Below, piece after piece: positions 18,010 to 26,739 of a DNA stretch of 64,000 bases. Source of the stretch: NCED01 sp035493955 (GTDB lineage: Bacteria; Pseudomonadota; Alphaproteobacteria; Caulobacterales; Caulobacteraceae). The position numbers and the translations under genes are program-made. Under the pieces are notes generated by a model that was given only the letters and a program-made list of their open reading frames with translations, was not told the origin of the DNA and searched no databases. Where the stretch lies: assembly GCA_035493955.1 (NCBI GenBank), contig DATJHI010000004.1, forward strand, positions 1 through 64,000, read 5' to 3'. The first letter of the stretch is position 1, and each line of letters opens with the position of its first letter.

Positions 18010-18311
18010 GCGGGCCGCTGGAGGCCCTGACGGCTCGCGTGGCCCAGGTCGGCGACCTCTACGCCGCCCGGTTCGGGGTCCGCCGCGACGACGACTGGTT
18101 CCTGCTCAAGCTGCAGGAGGAGCTGGGCGAGCTGACCCAGGCGCATCTGCGGCTGAGCGAGCGGGGCCGGGGCGATTCCAGCGAGACGCAGCGGGGGGAC
18201 GAGGCTGCCGACCTCCTGTGCATGCTGCTGCTTTACTGCCGCCGGTACGGGATCGACCTCGACGCGGCGGTCTCGCGAAAATGGCTGTCGCATCTGGAAA
18301 CCGCCGAATGA
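18006..18311 (+). CDS. MazG-like nucleotide pyrophosphohydrolase
   Basis: 101 residues from GTG (GTGA overlap with thyA). The all-alpha NTP-PPase pattern is present: KLQEELGELTQAHL (E-E-x-x-E) and, about 25 residues later, GDEAADLLCML (E-x-x-D). These residues bind Mg2+ in MazG/dUTPase-like enzymes. It would hydrolyse non-canonical or surplus nucleoside triphosphates. Sitting between thyA and folA in a coupled operon suggests a role in pyrimidine deoxynucleotide housekeeping, which is an inference. It overlaps folA by 4 bp. Confidence 0.82.
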   Translation: MSGPLEALTARVAQVGDLYAARFGVRRDDDWFLLKLQEELGELTQAHLRLSERGRGDSSETQRGDEAADLLCMLLLYCRRYGIDLDAAVSRKWLSHLETAE

Positions 18312-18820
18312 GCGCCCCCCTCGTCGCCCTGGTCGTCGCCCGCGCCCGCAACGGGGTGATCGGGCGGGACGGCGCCCTGCCCTGGCGGCTGAAGTCGGAC
18401 CTGGTCCGGTTCAAGGCCCTGACCGTGGGCAAGCCGGTGATCATGGGCCGCAAGACCTGGGAATCCCTGCCTCGGAAGCCGCTGCCCGGCCGCACCAACC
18501 TGGTGCTATCCCGCGACCTGACCTTCGAGGTCGAGGGCGCCTTGCTGTGCGAAACCCTGTCGGAGGCGTTGAACCTCGCCCGCGAACAGGCGGCCGACGA
18601 CGGGGTGGACGAGATCTGCGTCATCGGCGGGGTGACGGTGTTCGAACATGCCCTGCCCAAGGCGCGGCGGCTCTACCTCACCGAAGTCGAGGCCGAGGTC
18701 GAGGGCGACACCGTGTTCCCGCCTCTGGACGAAGCCGGCTGGCGCGAGGTACGACGCGAACACCACCCCGCGGGCGAAGGCGACGACCATCCGTCCACCT
18801 TCAGGGTTCTGGAACGATAG
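18308..18820 (+). CDS. folA: Dihydrofolate reductase
   Basis: 170 residues. It reduces the dihydrofolate generated by thymidylate synthase with NADPH. Motifs: NGVIGRDGALPWRLKSDLVRF with the catalytic acidic residue, the NADPH-binding VIMGRKTWESLP, and CVIGGVTVF. The start overlaps the previous stop (ATGA), completing the thyA-mazG-like-folA operon. Length is normal for type I bacterial enzymes. Confidence 0.96.
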   Translation: MSAPLVALVVARARNGVIGRDGALPWRLKSDLVRFKALTVGKPVIMGRKTWESLPRKPLPGRTNLVLSRDLTFEVEGALLCETLSEALNLAREQAADDGVDEICVIGGVTVFEHALPKARRLYLTEVEAEVEGDTVFPPLDEAGWREVRREHHPAGEGDDHPSTFRVLER

Positions 18821-18906
18821 CCTCTCCCCTAAAGGCGGGCTGAGGAGGAATTTGGCGGCCTGTCCGCGCGGGCGTATGGTCGGCCGGCTCCCGGAGGAGA
18901 CGCTCC

Positions 18907-19275
18907 ATGATCGCTCTGGCCCTGGCGGCGGCGCTGGCCCAGCAGGCTGCCCCCGCCATGAACACCGGCAACTGGGTGGTGGTGGCGGTTCAGCGGGTCA
19001 TCGCGCCCGACCAGACCCAGGGACAGTGCTTCGTCCAGGGCAAGGTCGAGCAGGTGGTCCACGGCCGCGCCTTCCGGCGGGGCGACGCCATCGCCCTTTC
19101 CGTCTCCTGCCGCGCCAGCGGCTTCACACCGGCCGCCTATACGCCCGCGCCGGCGGTTCCCACCATCCAGGCCCTGCGCGCGCAGAAGCGCGTCCTGGTC
19201 CATGTGGACGCCGCCGGGCGGGTGCTGGAGAACGGCTATTACGGTTTCGAGGCCATCGTCCCGGTCCGGCCCTAA
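18907..19275 (+). CDS. Hypothetical secreted protein
   Basis: 122 residues with a short hydrophobic N-terminus ending in Ala-Gln-Gln-Ala-Ala, which looks like a cleavable signal peptide (MIALALAAALAQQAAPA). The mature part is beta-rich with two conserved-looking cysteines (GQCFVQGKVEQV, LSVSCRAS) that could form a disulfide. A GGAG ribosome site precedes the ATG. I recognise no family. It is convergent with mrp, with 9 bp between the stops. Confidence 0.65.
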   Translation: MIALALAAALAQQAAPAMNTGNWVVVAVQRVIAPDQTQGQCFVQGKVEQVVHGRAFRRGDAIALSVSCRASGFTPAAYTPAPAVPTIQALRAQKRVLVHVDAAGRVLENGYYGFEAIVPVRP

Positions 19276-19284
19276 GCCAGTCCC

Positions 19285-20532
19285 CTAGTCCTCGAACACG
19301 ATCCGCGGGGCGGGCCTGGCCGTCTCGCTCTCCAGCCGCGTGGCCAGTTCGCCGGCGATGGCCATGAAGGCGCGGGCGCTGGGACCGTCGGGGGTGGCGA
19401 CCACGATCGGGCGTCCCTCGTCGCAGGCCTCGCGCAGGGCCATGTCGATGGGAATCTCGCCCAGGAACGGGACGCCCAACTGCTGCGCCGTCTTCTGCGC
19501 CCCGCCGCGGCCGAAGATCGGGATCGGCGCCCCGGTGGAGGGATCGGAGAAATAGGCCATGTTCTCCACGATCCCCAGGATCGGGGTCGCGGTCTTCTCG
19601 AACATGGCCGCGCCCCGGCGCACGTCGATCAGGGCCACCTCCTGCGGCGTCGAGACCAGGACGGCCCCGGCCAGGGCCACCCGCTGCACCAGGGTCAGCT
19701 GGATGTCGCCGGTGCCCGGCGGCATGTCGACGACCAGGATGTCCAGCGGCTCGGTCGCCGAGCCCCAGGACACGTCGTTCAGGAACTGGTTCACCGCCGA
19801 AGACGCCATCGGCCCGCGCCAGATCATCGGCGCGGCCGCATCGACCAGGAAGCCGATCGACATCACCTTGATCCCCCAGGCCTCAAGGGGCTTCAGCTTC
19901 TTGTCGCCCCCGGTCTGGGGCTCCTCGTCGATCCCCAGCATCTGCGGGGCGCTGGGCCCATAGACGTCGGCGTCCATCAGGCCGGTGCGGTAGCCCAGCC
20001 GGGCGAAGGCGCAGGCCAGGTTCACCGCCACGGTGGACTTGCCGACCCCGCCCTTGCCGGAGGCCACCGCGATCACCAGACCCACGTGGTCGGGTTTGAG
20101 CGCCCCCGAGGGCCGGACCGGGGGAGCGGTCTGGGCCCGGGCCTCGTTCGACAGTTGCGCGCCCTTGCGCACCCGCACCGTCCCCGCCGGGGGCTGATAG
20201 GGCTGGAGCCCGCCGCCCTCGGCGGTCAGCACCACCTGGGCCTGGGCGACGCCCTCGACGCGTCTCAGCGCCGCCTCGGCCGCGTCGCGCACCGGGGCGT
20301 AGAGGCGGGCGTCGCCTGCCGCCACCTCCATGATGAAGCCCGCCCGTCCGGGTCCCAGGGCCAGGCCCTGGACCAGGCCCGCGGCCACCAGCCCCTTGCC
20401 GGATCGGGGATCGATCACCCCGTCGATGGCGTCCAGGACGGCGGCGCGGCCGGGGACGGGGGGAGGGGCTGACGACGGTTCGTTGGTCACGGGGAGGCCT
20501 GACGCCTTGCACAAGCTTGGGTAGCGCTTCAT
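19285..20532 (-). CDS. mrp: Mrp/NBP35-family iron-sulfur carrier ATPase
   Basis: 415 residues from the ATG at 20532 (preceded by AAGGGGAT), or 401 from a GTG at 20490. Domains: an N-terminal MIP18/DUF59-type region (residues about 25-105) and a P-loop NTPase (ASGKGGVGKST, DADVYGPSAPQ, VVDMPPGTGD). The family loads or transfers Fe-S clusters onto target proteins. The CxxC that bridges the cluster in many relatives is replaced here: the segment after ENMAYF reads SDPSTGAPIPIFG. It is divergent from hflKC across about 100 bp. Confidence 0.92.
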   Translation of the reverse strand: MKRYPSLCKASGLPVTNEPSSAPPPVPGRAAVLDAIDGVIDPRSGKGLVAAGLVQGLALGPGRAGFIMEVAAGDARLYAPVRDAAEAALRRVEGVAQAQVVLTAEGGGLQPYQPPAGTVRVRKGAQLSNEARAQTAPPVRPSGALKPDHVGLVIAVASGKGGVGKSTVAVNLACAFARLGYRTGLMDADVYGPSAPQMLGIDEEPQTGGDKKLKPLEAWGIKVMSIGFLVDAAAPMIWRGPMASSAVNQFLNDVSWGSATEPLDILVVDMPPGTGDIQLTLVQRVALAGAVLVSTPQEVALIDVRRGAAMFEKTATPILGIVENMAYFSDPSTGAPIPIFGRGGAQKTAQQLGVPFLGEIPIDMALREACDEGRPIVVATPDGPSARAFMAIAGELATRLESETARPAPRIVFED

Positions 20533-20633
20533 ATCCCCTTCGAAGCGCCGGTTGGAAGACCGGAGGACGGCTGCATCTCCGCCCGGGCGACCGCCCGCCC
20601 TGACCGCCTTGCGGCGCGAGGATATTCTTACCC

Positions 20634-21923
20634 ATGCCTTGGAACGACAATTCCAATCCGGGACCCTGGGGAGCGCCGGGCGGCGGCGCGCCCAAAGGCG
20701 GCGACGGGGACAAGCCCGAAGACAAGGCCGGCGACGGCGGCGGGCGCAAAGGCAGTCCCTGGGGACCGGCCGGCGGCGGACGCCCCTCCGGCGACGCGCC
20801 GCGCAAGCCGCGTCCCACCCCGAACCGCAACGGCTCGGGCCCGCCCCAGTTGAAGGGGCCCGACATCGATGAACTGATCGGCCAGTTGCGCGAGCACGTC
20901 CGCCGCTTCACCGGTGGCGCCGGCCCCGGCGGCCTGCCCAAGCCCGGGGTCTTCGCGGCCATCGCCGGGGCGGCCTTCGCGGCCTGGGCCCTGTCCGGCC
21001 TCTATATCGTCCAGCCCGACCAGGAGGCCGTGATCACCCGCTTCGGGGCCTACGCCCGTTCGGAGGGCCCGGGCCTGCGCTATCACCTGCCCACCCCGAT
21101 CGAGGCGGTGGAGAAGGTCTCGGTCACCGCCCTGAACCGCCTGGACGTGGGCGGCTCCGCGGGGTCGGACATCCCGGCCGAGAGCCTGATGCTCACCGGC
21201 GACGAGAACATCGTCGACCTGAACTTCTCCGTGCAGTGGCGCGTCTCCGACGCCGCCCGCTACCTGTTCCGGCTCACCGACCCGGAAGCCGCCGTGAAGA
21301 TGACCGCCGAAAGCGCCATGCGCGAAGTGATCGGCAAGGCGCGGCTGCAGGCGATCCTCACCACCGGCCGCGGCCAGGTGCAGAACGACGCCGCCGAGCT
21401 GATGCAGAAGACCCTGGATTCCTGGGGCGCCGGGGTCACCATCGTCGAGGTGCAGATCCGCACCGCCAACCCGCCGCAGGAGGTGATCGCGGCGTTCCGC
21501 GAGGTCGCCAACGCCGGCCAGGACGCCGAAGCCGCCATCAACGAGGCTAACACCTACCGCAACCGGGTGATCAACGAGGCCAAGGGCGACGCCGCGCGCA
21601 TCACCCAGGCCGCCCAGGCCTATCGCGAACAGGTGGTGCGCGAGGCGCAAGGGGAAGCCGACCGCTTCGCCGCCATCGACGCCGAGTACAAGCGCGCGCC
21701 GGCCGTGACCCGCCAGCGCCTCTATACCGAGACCATGGAGCGCATCCTGCGCAACTCCAACAAGGTGGTGGTGGACACGCCCAAGGGCGGCACCGCCCCC
21801 ATCGTGCTGCCGCCGGACCTGCTGCGCGACCGGCGCACGCCGCCCGCTGCGCCGCCCGCCGCCGCGCCGCCTGCCGCGGTCCAGACCCAGACCCAGAATC
21901 AGACCCAGGAAGGCTCCAAGTGA
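20634..21923 (+). CDS. hflK: HflK, membrane SPFH protein modulating FtsH
   Basis: 429 residues. An N-terminal Gly/Pro-rich cytoplasmic tail (residues 1-75), one transmembrane helix (about 107-125), an SPFH/prohibitin domain (PDQEAVITRFGAYARSEGPG) and a helical coiled coil (ANTYRNRVINEAKGDAARI), ending in a Pro/Gln-rich tail. HflK and HflC form a cage around FtsH in the inner membrane and limit its protease activity. It is translationally coupled to hflC (ATGA overlap-type, 4 bp). Confidence 0.95.
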   Translation: MPWNDNSNPGPWGAPGGGAPKGGDGDKPEDKAGDGGGRKGSPWGPAGGGRPSGDAPRKPRPTPNRNGSGPPQLKGPDIDELIGQLREHVRRFTGGAGPGGLPKPGVFAAIAGAAFAAWALSGLYIVQPDQEAVITRFGAYARSEGPGLRYHLPTPIEAVEKVSVTALNRLDVGGSAGSDIPAESLMLTGDENIVDLNFSVQWRVSDAARYLFRLTDPEAAVKMTAESAMREVIGKARLQAILTTGRGQVQNDAAELMQKTLDSWGAGVTIVEVQIRTANPPQEVIAAFREVANAGQDAEAAINEANTYRNRVINEAKGDAARITQAAQAYREQVVREAQGEADRFAAIDAEYKRAPAVTRQRLYTETMERILRNSNKVVVDTPKGGTAPIVLPPDLLRDRRTPPAAPPAAAPPAAVQTQTQNQTQEGSK

Positions 21924-22810
21924 ACCAGTCCCGTCTGATCCTCTGGGGGGCCGCTGCGGTCGTCGTCGTCGTCGTGCTGTTCAACACCCTCTACGAGGTC
22001 GATCAGCGCAAACAGGCGGTGGTGCTGCGCTTCGGCGAGCCGGTGCGGGTGGTCAACGCCTTCCGCGACAACGCCCCGGGCCTGAAGGCCAAGGTGCCGT
22101 TCCTCGAGAACGTCATCCTGCTCGACAAGCGCAACCAGCCGCTGGAAGCCGACCAGGAGGAGATCATCGCCTCCGACCAGGAGCGCCTGGTGGTCGACGC
22201 CTTCCTTCGCTACCGCATCTCCGACCCGCTGCAGTTCTACCGGTCCTTGCGCGACGAGCGCACCGCGGCCGACCGGCTGGAGCGGCTGATGAACTCGTCC
22301 CTGCGCCAGATCCTGGGCAATGCGACCTCCAACGACATCATCGCCGGCCGCCGCGACGCCCTGATGCGGGCCACCCGCGCCGACGTCACCGCCCGGGCCC
22401 GCCAGTCCCAGCTCGGCATCGAGGTGATCGACGTGCGGATCAAGCGGGCCGACCTGCCCACGGCCAACCAGCAGGCGGTCTACCGGCGGATGCAGACCTC
22501 GCGGCAGCAGGAAGCCGCCCAGATCCGAGCGGTCGGCGAGCAGCAGAAGCGCGAGATCATGGCCGGGGCCGACCGCGAGGTCACGGTGACCCTGGCCACC
22601 GCCACCGAGCAGTCGTCGCAGACCCGCGGCGAGGGCGACGCCAAGCGGACCGCGATCTTCGCCAACTCCTATGGCAGGGACCCCAGCTTCGCGGCCTTCT
22701 TCCGCACCATGCAGGCCTACGACGGGGCGCTGGCCCAGGGCGACACCACCATGGTGATCTCGCCCAACAGCGACTTCTTCCACTTCTACAACGTCGGTCC
22801 CGGGAAGTAG
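21920..22810 (+). CDS. hflC: HflC, membrane SPFH protein, partner of HflK
   Basis: 296 residues. An N-terminal transmembrane helix (about 8-26) precedes an SPFH domain (DQRKQAVVLRFGEPVRVV) and a coiled coil (RQQEAAQIRAVGEQQKREI), and the C-terminus carries the family segment NSDFFHFYN. It overlaps hflK by 4 bp. The 3' end overlaps the convergent HAD phosphatase gene by 25 bp. The periplasmic protease gene that often follows hflC is not present. Confidence 0.95.
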   Translation: MNQSRLILWGAAAVVVVVVLFNTLYEVDQRKQAVVLRFGEPVRVVNAFRDNAPGLKAKVPFLENVILLDKRNQPLEADQEEIIASDQERLVVDAFLRYRISDPLQFYRSLRDERTAADRLERLMNSSLRQILGNATSNDIIAGRRDALMRATRADVTARARQSQLGIEVIDVRIKRADLPTANQQAVYRRMQTSRQQEAAQIRAVGEQQKREIMAGADREVTVTLATATEQSSQTRGEGDAKRTAIFANSYGRDPSFAAFFRTMQAYDGALAQGDTTMVISPNSDFFHFYNVGPGK

Positions 22811-23466
22811 GCCTCCAGCAGCCCGCGGACCGCGTGCAGGCTCTCGGCGATGTGGAGGCAGAGGCCCTGCATCTCCTCGGTGGGATCCAGCAGGTCGGGG
22901 ACCATCACCGTCATCATCCCGGCCGCGTGGGCGGCGCGAACCCCGTTGTGGCTGTCCTCGAGCGCCAGGCAGGCGGCGGGGTCGACGCCCAGCCGGCGGG
23001 CGGCTTCGAGATAGGGCGCGGGGTGCGGCTTATGGCGGGTCACGTCCTCGCGCGCCACGATGGCGCCGAAGCGCTCGAACAGGCCGTGTTCGCCCAGATG
23101 CCGCCCGGCCGAGGCCCGGCTCGATGAGGTCGCCACCGCGCACGGCAGTCCCAGGCGGTCGATATGGTCGAGCAGTTCGACCACCCCGGCCTTCAGGCAG
23201 ATGCCCCCGGCCAGTTCGCGCTCGATCTCCTCGGCCTCCAGCGCGCGAAACCGCTCCATCGGGAAGTCCGGGCCGAAATGGTCGCGCACCGAAGCGAAAT
23301 AGGGCCCGTCCGACTGGCCGATGGTCTTGGCGAACAGGGCGTCGGGGAAGTCGTGTCCCAACCTTTGCGCCGCGCGGCGGATGCCGGCGCGGACCAAGAC
23401 CTCGGAGTCGATCAACAGGCCGTCCATGTCGAAGACGACGGCCGAGATTGGACGGGGAAAGCTCAT
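22786..23466 (-). CDS. HAD-superfamily phosphatase (beta-phosphoglucomutase/GPH-like)
   Basis: 226 residues. HAD motif I is FDMDGLLIDSE (nucleophile and acid Asp both present), motif II ATSSSR, and motifs III/IV KPHPAPYLEA and LEDSHNGVRAAHAAG. It has an alpha-helical cap typical of subfamily IA. Likely substrates are sugar phosphates or similar metabolites, but the specific one cannot be read from sequence. The gene starts 4 bp inside the serB stop, so the two HAD phosphatases form an operon. Confidence 0.88.
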   Translation of the reverse strand: MSFPRPISAVVFDMDGLLIDSEVLVRAGIRRAAQRLGHDFPDALFAKTIGQSDGPYFASVRDHFGPDFPMERFRALEAEEIERELAGGICLKAGVVELLDHIDRLGLPCAVATSSSRASAGRHLGEHGLFERFGAIVAREDVTRHKPHPAPYLEAARRLGVDPAACLALEDSHNGVRAAHAAGMMTVMVPDLLDPTEEMQGLCLHIAESLHAVRGLLEAYFPGPTL

Positions 23467-24362
23467 CCGGCCGCTGCGATGAACTCTTCGGCCGCGTAGC
23501 CCTGGAAATAGAGCAGGGCGGTCAGGTCCGAGTGATCGATCCGCGCATCGGCCTGCTGCGCCACGATCGGTTTGGCCCGATAGGCCACGCCCAGACCGGC
23601 CGCCTCGATCATGGCCAGGTCGTTGGCCCCGTCGCCGATCGCCAGGGTGTCCGCCAGGGCGAGGCCCAGCGATTGCGCCTCGGCGTTCAAGGCCTCCAGC
23701 TTGGCTTCGCGGCCGAGGATCGGCTCGGCCACCATGCCGGTCAGCCGCCCGTGGTCCTCCAGCAGGCGATTGGCGCGGTGGCGCCCGAAACCCGCGGCCC
23801 GGGCCACCCGGCCGGTGAAGAACTCGAAGCCCCCCGAAACCAGCACGCAGCGCGCGCCGCCCGCGGTCATGGTCTCCACCAGGGTCCGGGCGCCGGGGTT
23901 CAGCCGCACCCGTTCGTCGTAGCAGCGCTGCAGGGCGCCGGTCTCCAGCCCCTTCAACATGCCGACCCGCTCGCGCAGGGCGCCCTCGAAGGCCAGTTCG
24001 CCTCGCATGGCGCGCTCGGTGATGGCGGCGATCTCCGCCTTCTTGCCGGCGAAGTCGGCCAGTTCGTCCAGGCACTCGCAGCCGATGATGGTGGAATCCA
24101 TGTCGGCGACCAGCAGCCGCTTGCGCCGGCCCGCCTGCGGTTGGACGCAGACGTCCACGGGCAGGTCGGCGATGGCGGCCTCGGCGGCCTTGCGCAGGCT
24201 GATGGCGTCGGAACCTTCAATATGCTTGTCGAGGCAGTTCAGCCCCAGGTAGCGGGTTTCCTTGACGTGGGCGCCTAGGCCCGCCACCGCTTGCTCGACC
24301 AGGGAGCGGGCGGCGTCGACGGCCTCGGGATCGGGACTGACCAGGGTAAGGGCGAAGTGCAT
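23463..24362 (-). CDS. serB: Phosphoserine phosphatase
   Basis: 299 residues. An N-terminal ACT-like regulatory region (residues 1-80) is followed by the HAD catalytic domain: VADMDSTIIGCECLDEL (D87 nucleophile, D89 acid), VSGGFEFF, and AIGDGANDLAMI. It removes phosphate from phosphoserine in the last step of serine synthesis. The start codon on the minus strand (24360-24362) shares two bases with the plus-strand ATG of miaA (24361-24363). Its ribosome site (AGAGG) lies inside miaA codons. It is coupled to the downstream HAD gene by a 4-bp overlap. Confidence 0.95.
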   Translation of the reverse strand: MHFALTLVSPDPEAVDAARSLVEQAVAGLGAHVKETRYLGLNCLDKHIEGSDAISLRKAAEAAIADLPVDVCVQPQAGRRKRLLVADMDSTIIGCECLDELADFAGKKAEIAAITERAMRGELAFEGALRERVGMLKGLETGALQRCYDERVRLNPGARTLVETMTAGGARCVLVSGGFEFFTGRVARAAGFGRHRANRLLEDHGRLTGMVAEPILGREAKLEALNAEAQSLGLALADTLAIGDGANDLAMIEAAGLGVAYRAKPIVAQQADARIDHSDLTALLYFQGYAAEEFIAAAG

Positions 24363-25266
24363 GGTGAGCCTCTGGCTGATCGCCGGGCCGACCGCAAGCG
24401 GCAAGTCGCACCTGGCGCTGTCGCTGGCCGACGCGCTCGGGGGCGAGATCGTCAATGCCGATTCCATGCAGCTTTACCGCGACCTGCGCCTGCTGACAGC
24501 CCGCCCTTTGCCGGAGGAGGAGGCGCGCGCGCCGCACCACCTCTATGGCGTGGCCGACGCCGCCGACGGCTGGTCGGTGGGGCGCTGGCTCGCCGCCGCC
24601 CGGACGGCGCTGGACGGGATCGTCGCGCGCGGACGGCCCGCGGTGGTGGTCGGCGGTACGGGACTCTATTTCCATGCGCTTACCCGAGGGCTGGCGGAGA
24701 TCCCGCCGGTTCCGGATGGCCTGCGCCGGGCGGTCCAGGATCGGTTCGACGGGCAGGGGGAGGCGGCCTTCCGCGCGGCCCTCGCCGCCCTAGACCCCGC
24801 TGCCGAAGGCCGCATCTTTCCCGGCGACCGCCAGCGCCTGGTCCGGGCCATGGCGGTCGCCGAGGCGACGGGGCGCCCGCTCAGCCAATGGCAGGCGCAG
24901 ACCAAGGGTTTGCTGTCGCCGGGCGACTACCGGGCCCTGGTGCTGGACCCGCCGCGGGAGGCGCTCTACGCCCGCTGCGACGCCCGGTTCACGGCCATGG
25001 TCGAGGCCGGCGTCCTTGAAGAGGTCCGGGCCTTGCTGGCGCGGGGCCTGGACCCGGCCCTGCCGCTGATGAAGGCGGTGGGCCTGCGCGAACTCGGCCG
25101 CCATCTCGCCGGAGAGCTGGACCTGGAGGCGGCCATGGCCCTGGGCCGCCAGGAGACCCGCCGCTACGCCAAGCGCCAGTCGACGTGGTTCAGGAACCAG
25201 ACCCCGGACTGGCCGCGGGTGGAGACCTTCGGGGAGGCGGTGGAGGCGGGGGATTTAGCGGCGTGA
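24361..25266 (+). CDS. miaA: tRNA dimethylallyltransferase
   Basis: 301 residues. It transfers a dimethylallyl group to N6 of adenosine 37 in tRNAs that read UNN codons. Motifs: P-loop GPTASGKSHLAL at the N-terminus, NADSMQLYRDL, VVGGTGLYFHAL, FPGDRQRLVRA and QETRRYAKRQSTWFRNQ. The ATG at 24361 (a GTG at 24364 is possible) puts the start directly against that of serB on the other strand. Its promoter and ribosome site (AAGGGCGAAG) must therefore lie within serB. Confidence 0.96.
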   Translation: MVSLWLIAGPTASGKSHLALSLADALGGEIVNADSMQLYRDLRLLTARPLPEEEARAPHHLYGVADAADGWSVGRWLAAARTALDGIVARGRPAVVVGGTGLYFHALTRGLAEIPPVPDGLRRAVQDRFDGQGEAAFRAALAALDPAAEGRIFPGDRQRLVRAMAVAEATGRPLSQWQAQTKGLLSPGDYRALVLDPPREALYARCDARFTAMVEAGVLEEVRALLARGLDPALPLMKAVGLRELGRHLAGELDLEAAMALGRQETRRYAKRQSTWFRNQTPDWPRVETFGEAVEAGDLAA

Positions 25267-25303
25267 AGACGTGCGGGCCGGTGAACCATGCGCCTTTATG
25301 AGG

Positions 25304-25672
25304 TCAGTGGCCTCCCTCCACCCAGCCGATCCCTGCTGCGACGAAGCCTTCGGCCAGCGCCGCCTCCAACTCCAGGGCCTCCCAGGGACGCATCGGATTG
25401 AGATGCTCCACCAGGTCCGGCAGCAGGCGCACACCGAAGCGGCGGACGGCCCCGCTCGCCTTGTAACCGGATTTATGTTGGTCGAACCGGAGATCCGGAT
25501 CCCGGGAGGTCTGGCCGACGTAGAGGCCCCAGGGCTCCGGGCGGCGGAGGTCATACAGCAGGATCACATAGACACGCTGACCCGCACCGCGCGCGCCCCG
25601 CGTCGTAGCCTTGTAAGTGCGCGCTACCCGGCCCGCCGTCTCCAACCACGTCGGCCCAGCGCCTTGAACCAT
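25304..25672 (-). CDS. GIY-YIG-like endonuclease domain protein
   Basis: 122 residues with the core GIY-YIG pattern: YVILLYDLRRPEPWGLYVGQ (the usual G-I-Y and Y-V-G strands, with a longer connecting loop), followed by RFDQHKSGYKASGAVRRFG. The Tyr and Arg of the active site appear present. A catalytic Glu further down is plausible within RPWEALELEAALAEGF. Single-domain members include nucleases of DNA repair and phage or restriction origin. No partner gene is adjacent, so its role is open. It is convergent with miaA, 37 bp apart. Confidence 0.7.
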   Translation of the reverse strand: MVQGAGPTWLETAGRVARTYKATTRGARGAGQRVYVILLYDLRRPEPWGLYVGQTSRDPDLRFDQHKSGYKASGAVRRFGVRLLPDLVEHLNPMRPWEALELEAALAEGFVAAGIGWVEGGH

Positions 25673-25874
25673 CGCGTCAGGTTAGCGGGGACTTGAGAGG
25701 CGAGCCAGTCGGAGTGGGCTGCGATCCCTTTCCGGGACGGCGCCGCGCCGATACCCGAGGTCTGCACCCCCTCCAGTTTCCAGACCCTCCCTACGGCGGT
25801 ATGCAGGGGACCTGGCCGCCGCACTGACTTGTCGGCTCGACTGGTCACGGCCATTGCAATTGCGGAGCCTCGCC

Positions 25875-26726
25875 ATGACCCAGTCTCCCGTGATCGCCCT
25901 AGTCGCCGCCGGAGACATGGGCGCAGGGCTGGGCCAACGCCTCACCGAGGGTGGTTGCAGGGTCCTGACCTCGCTGGCCGGTCGCGGAGACGATAGCCGG
26001 CGCCGAGCCGCCGAAGCCGGCATGGCGGACGCGTCCGACGAAGCGCTGGCTTCGGCCGACATGGTGCTGTCGGTGGTTCCCCCCAGCCAGGCCCTGGCCT
26101 TCGCGGAAAGATTGGCGCCGGCGCTCAGCTCAGCGATCCGCAAGCCCGTGTATGTCGACTGCAACGCCGTCAGCCCCCAGACCGTGCAGGACATCGCCGC
26201 GCTTATCGAGCCCACAGGCGCGCCTTTCGTGGACGCCGGGATCGTCGGCCCGCCGCCCAAGCCCGGCTATTCGCCGGCGATCTATGCGTCCGGCCCGCAC
26301 GCGACCCAGTTTGCGGCGCTGGCCTCGCGGGGCCTGGACATCCGCGTGCTGTCCGGCCCGATCGGTCGGGCGTCGGCCCTGAAGATGTCCTATTCGGCCA
26401 TGAACAAGGGCCTCTACGCCATTGGCGTTTCGGCCATCCTCGGCGCCATTGAGGCGGGCGTTGAAGAGGCCTTCCTCGCCGAAATCGCCTCCAGCCAGCC
26501 CCACGTCCTGGCTTATCTCGTCGCCCGCACCCCCGGCGTCTTCTCCAAGACGTACCGCTGGGGTGCGGAGATGCAGGAGGTGGGTCGTTTCCTGGGCGGA
26601 CCAGCCGAGCAGATCTATGACGGCGCCGCGCAGCTGTACGAGCACCTCGCCGCCGACCATGCGGGATCGAAGACCGCCGAGGCTGCCGTGCTGGCGTTCC
26701 TTCGGCGGCGCGGCGATATCGGCTGA
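25875..26726 (+). CDS. NAD(P)-binding dehydrogenase of the 6-phosphogluconate/3-hydroxyisobutyrate dehydrogenase superfamily
   Basis: 283 residues. An N-terminal Rossmann fold starts at ALVAAGDMGAGLGQRL (G-x-G-x-x-G type). The phosphogluconate-dehydrogenase-like NAD-binding region (SVVPPSQALAFAE, VYVDCNAVSPQTV) is followed by a C-terminal helical domain of the DUF1932 type (LKMSYSAMNKGLYA, with the conserved Lys). It probably oxidises or reduces a beta-hydroxyacid; the substrate is not identifiable. An upstream ATG at 25854 would add seven residues. It is an isolated gene, convergent with the esterase gene. Confidence 0.85.
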   Translation: MTQSPVIALVAAGDMGAGLGQRLTEGGCRVLTSLAGRGDDSRRRAAEAGMADASDEALASADMVLSVVPPSQALAFAERLAPALSSAIRKPVYVDCNAVSPQTVQDIAALIEPTGAPFVDAGIVGPPPKPGYSPAIYASGPHATQFAALASRGLDIRVLSGPIGRASALKMSYSAMNKGLYAIGVSAILGAIEAGVEEAFLAEIASSQPHVLAYLVARTPGVFSKTYRWGAEMQEVGRFLGGPAEQIYDGAAQLYEHLAADHAGSKTAEAAVLAFLRRRGDIG

Positions 26727-26739
26727 TTCAAGGCGCCGA

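Noticed and set aside
22786..22810. Overlap of hflC and HAD gene ends as a possible misannotation
   Set aside because: Both C-termini are consistent with their families; convergent overlaps of this size occur elsewhere in the window (14734-14762).
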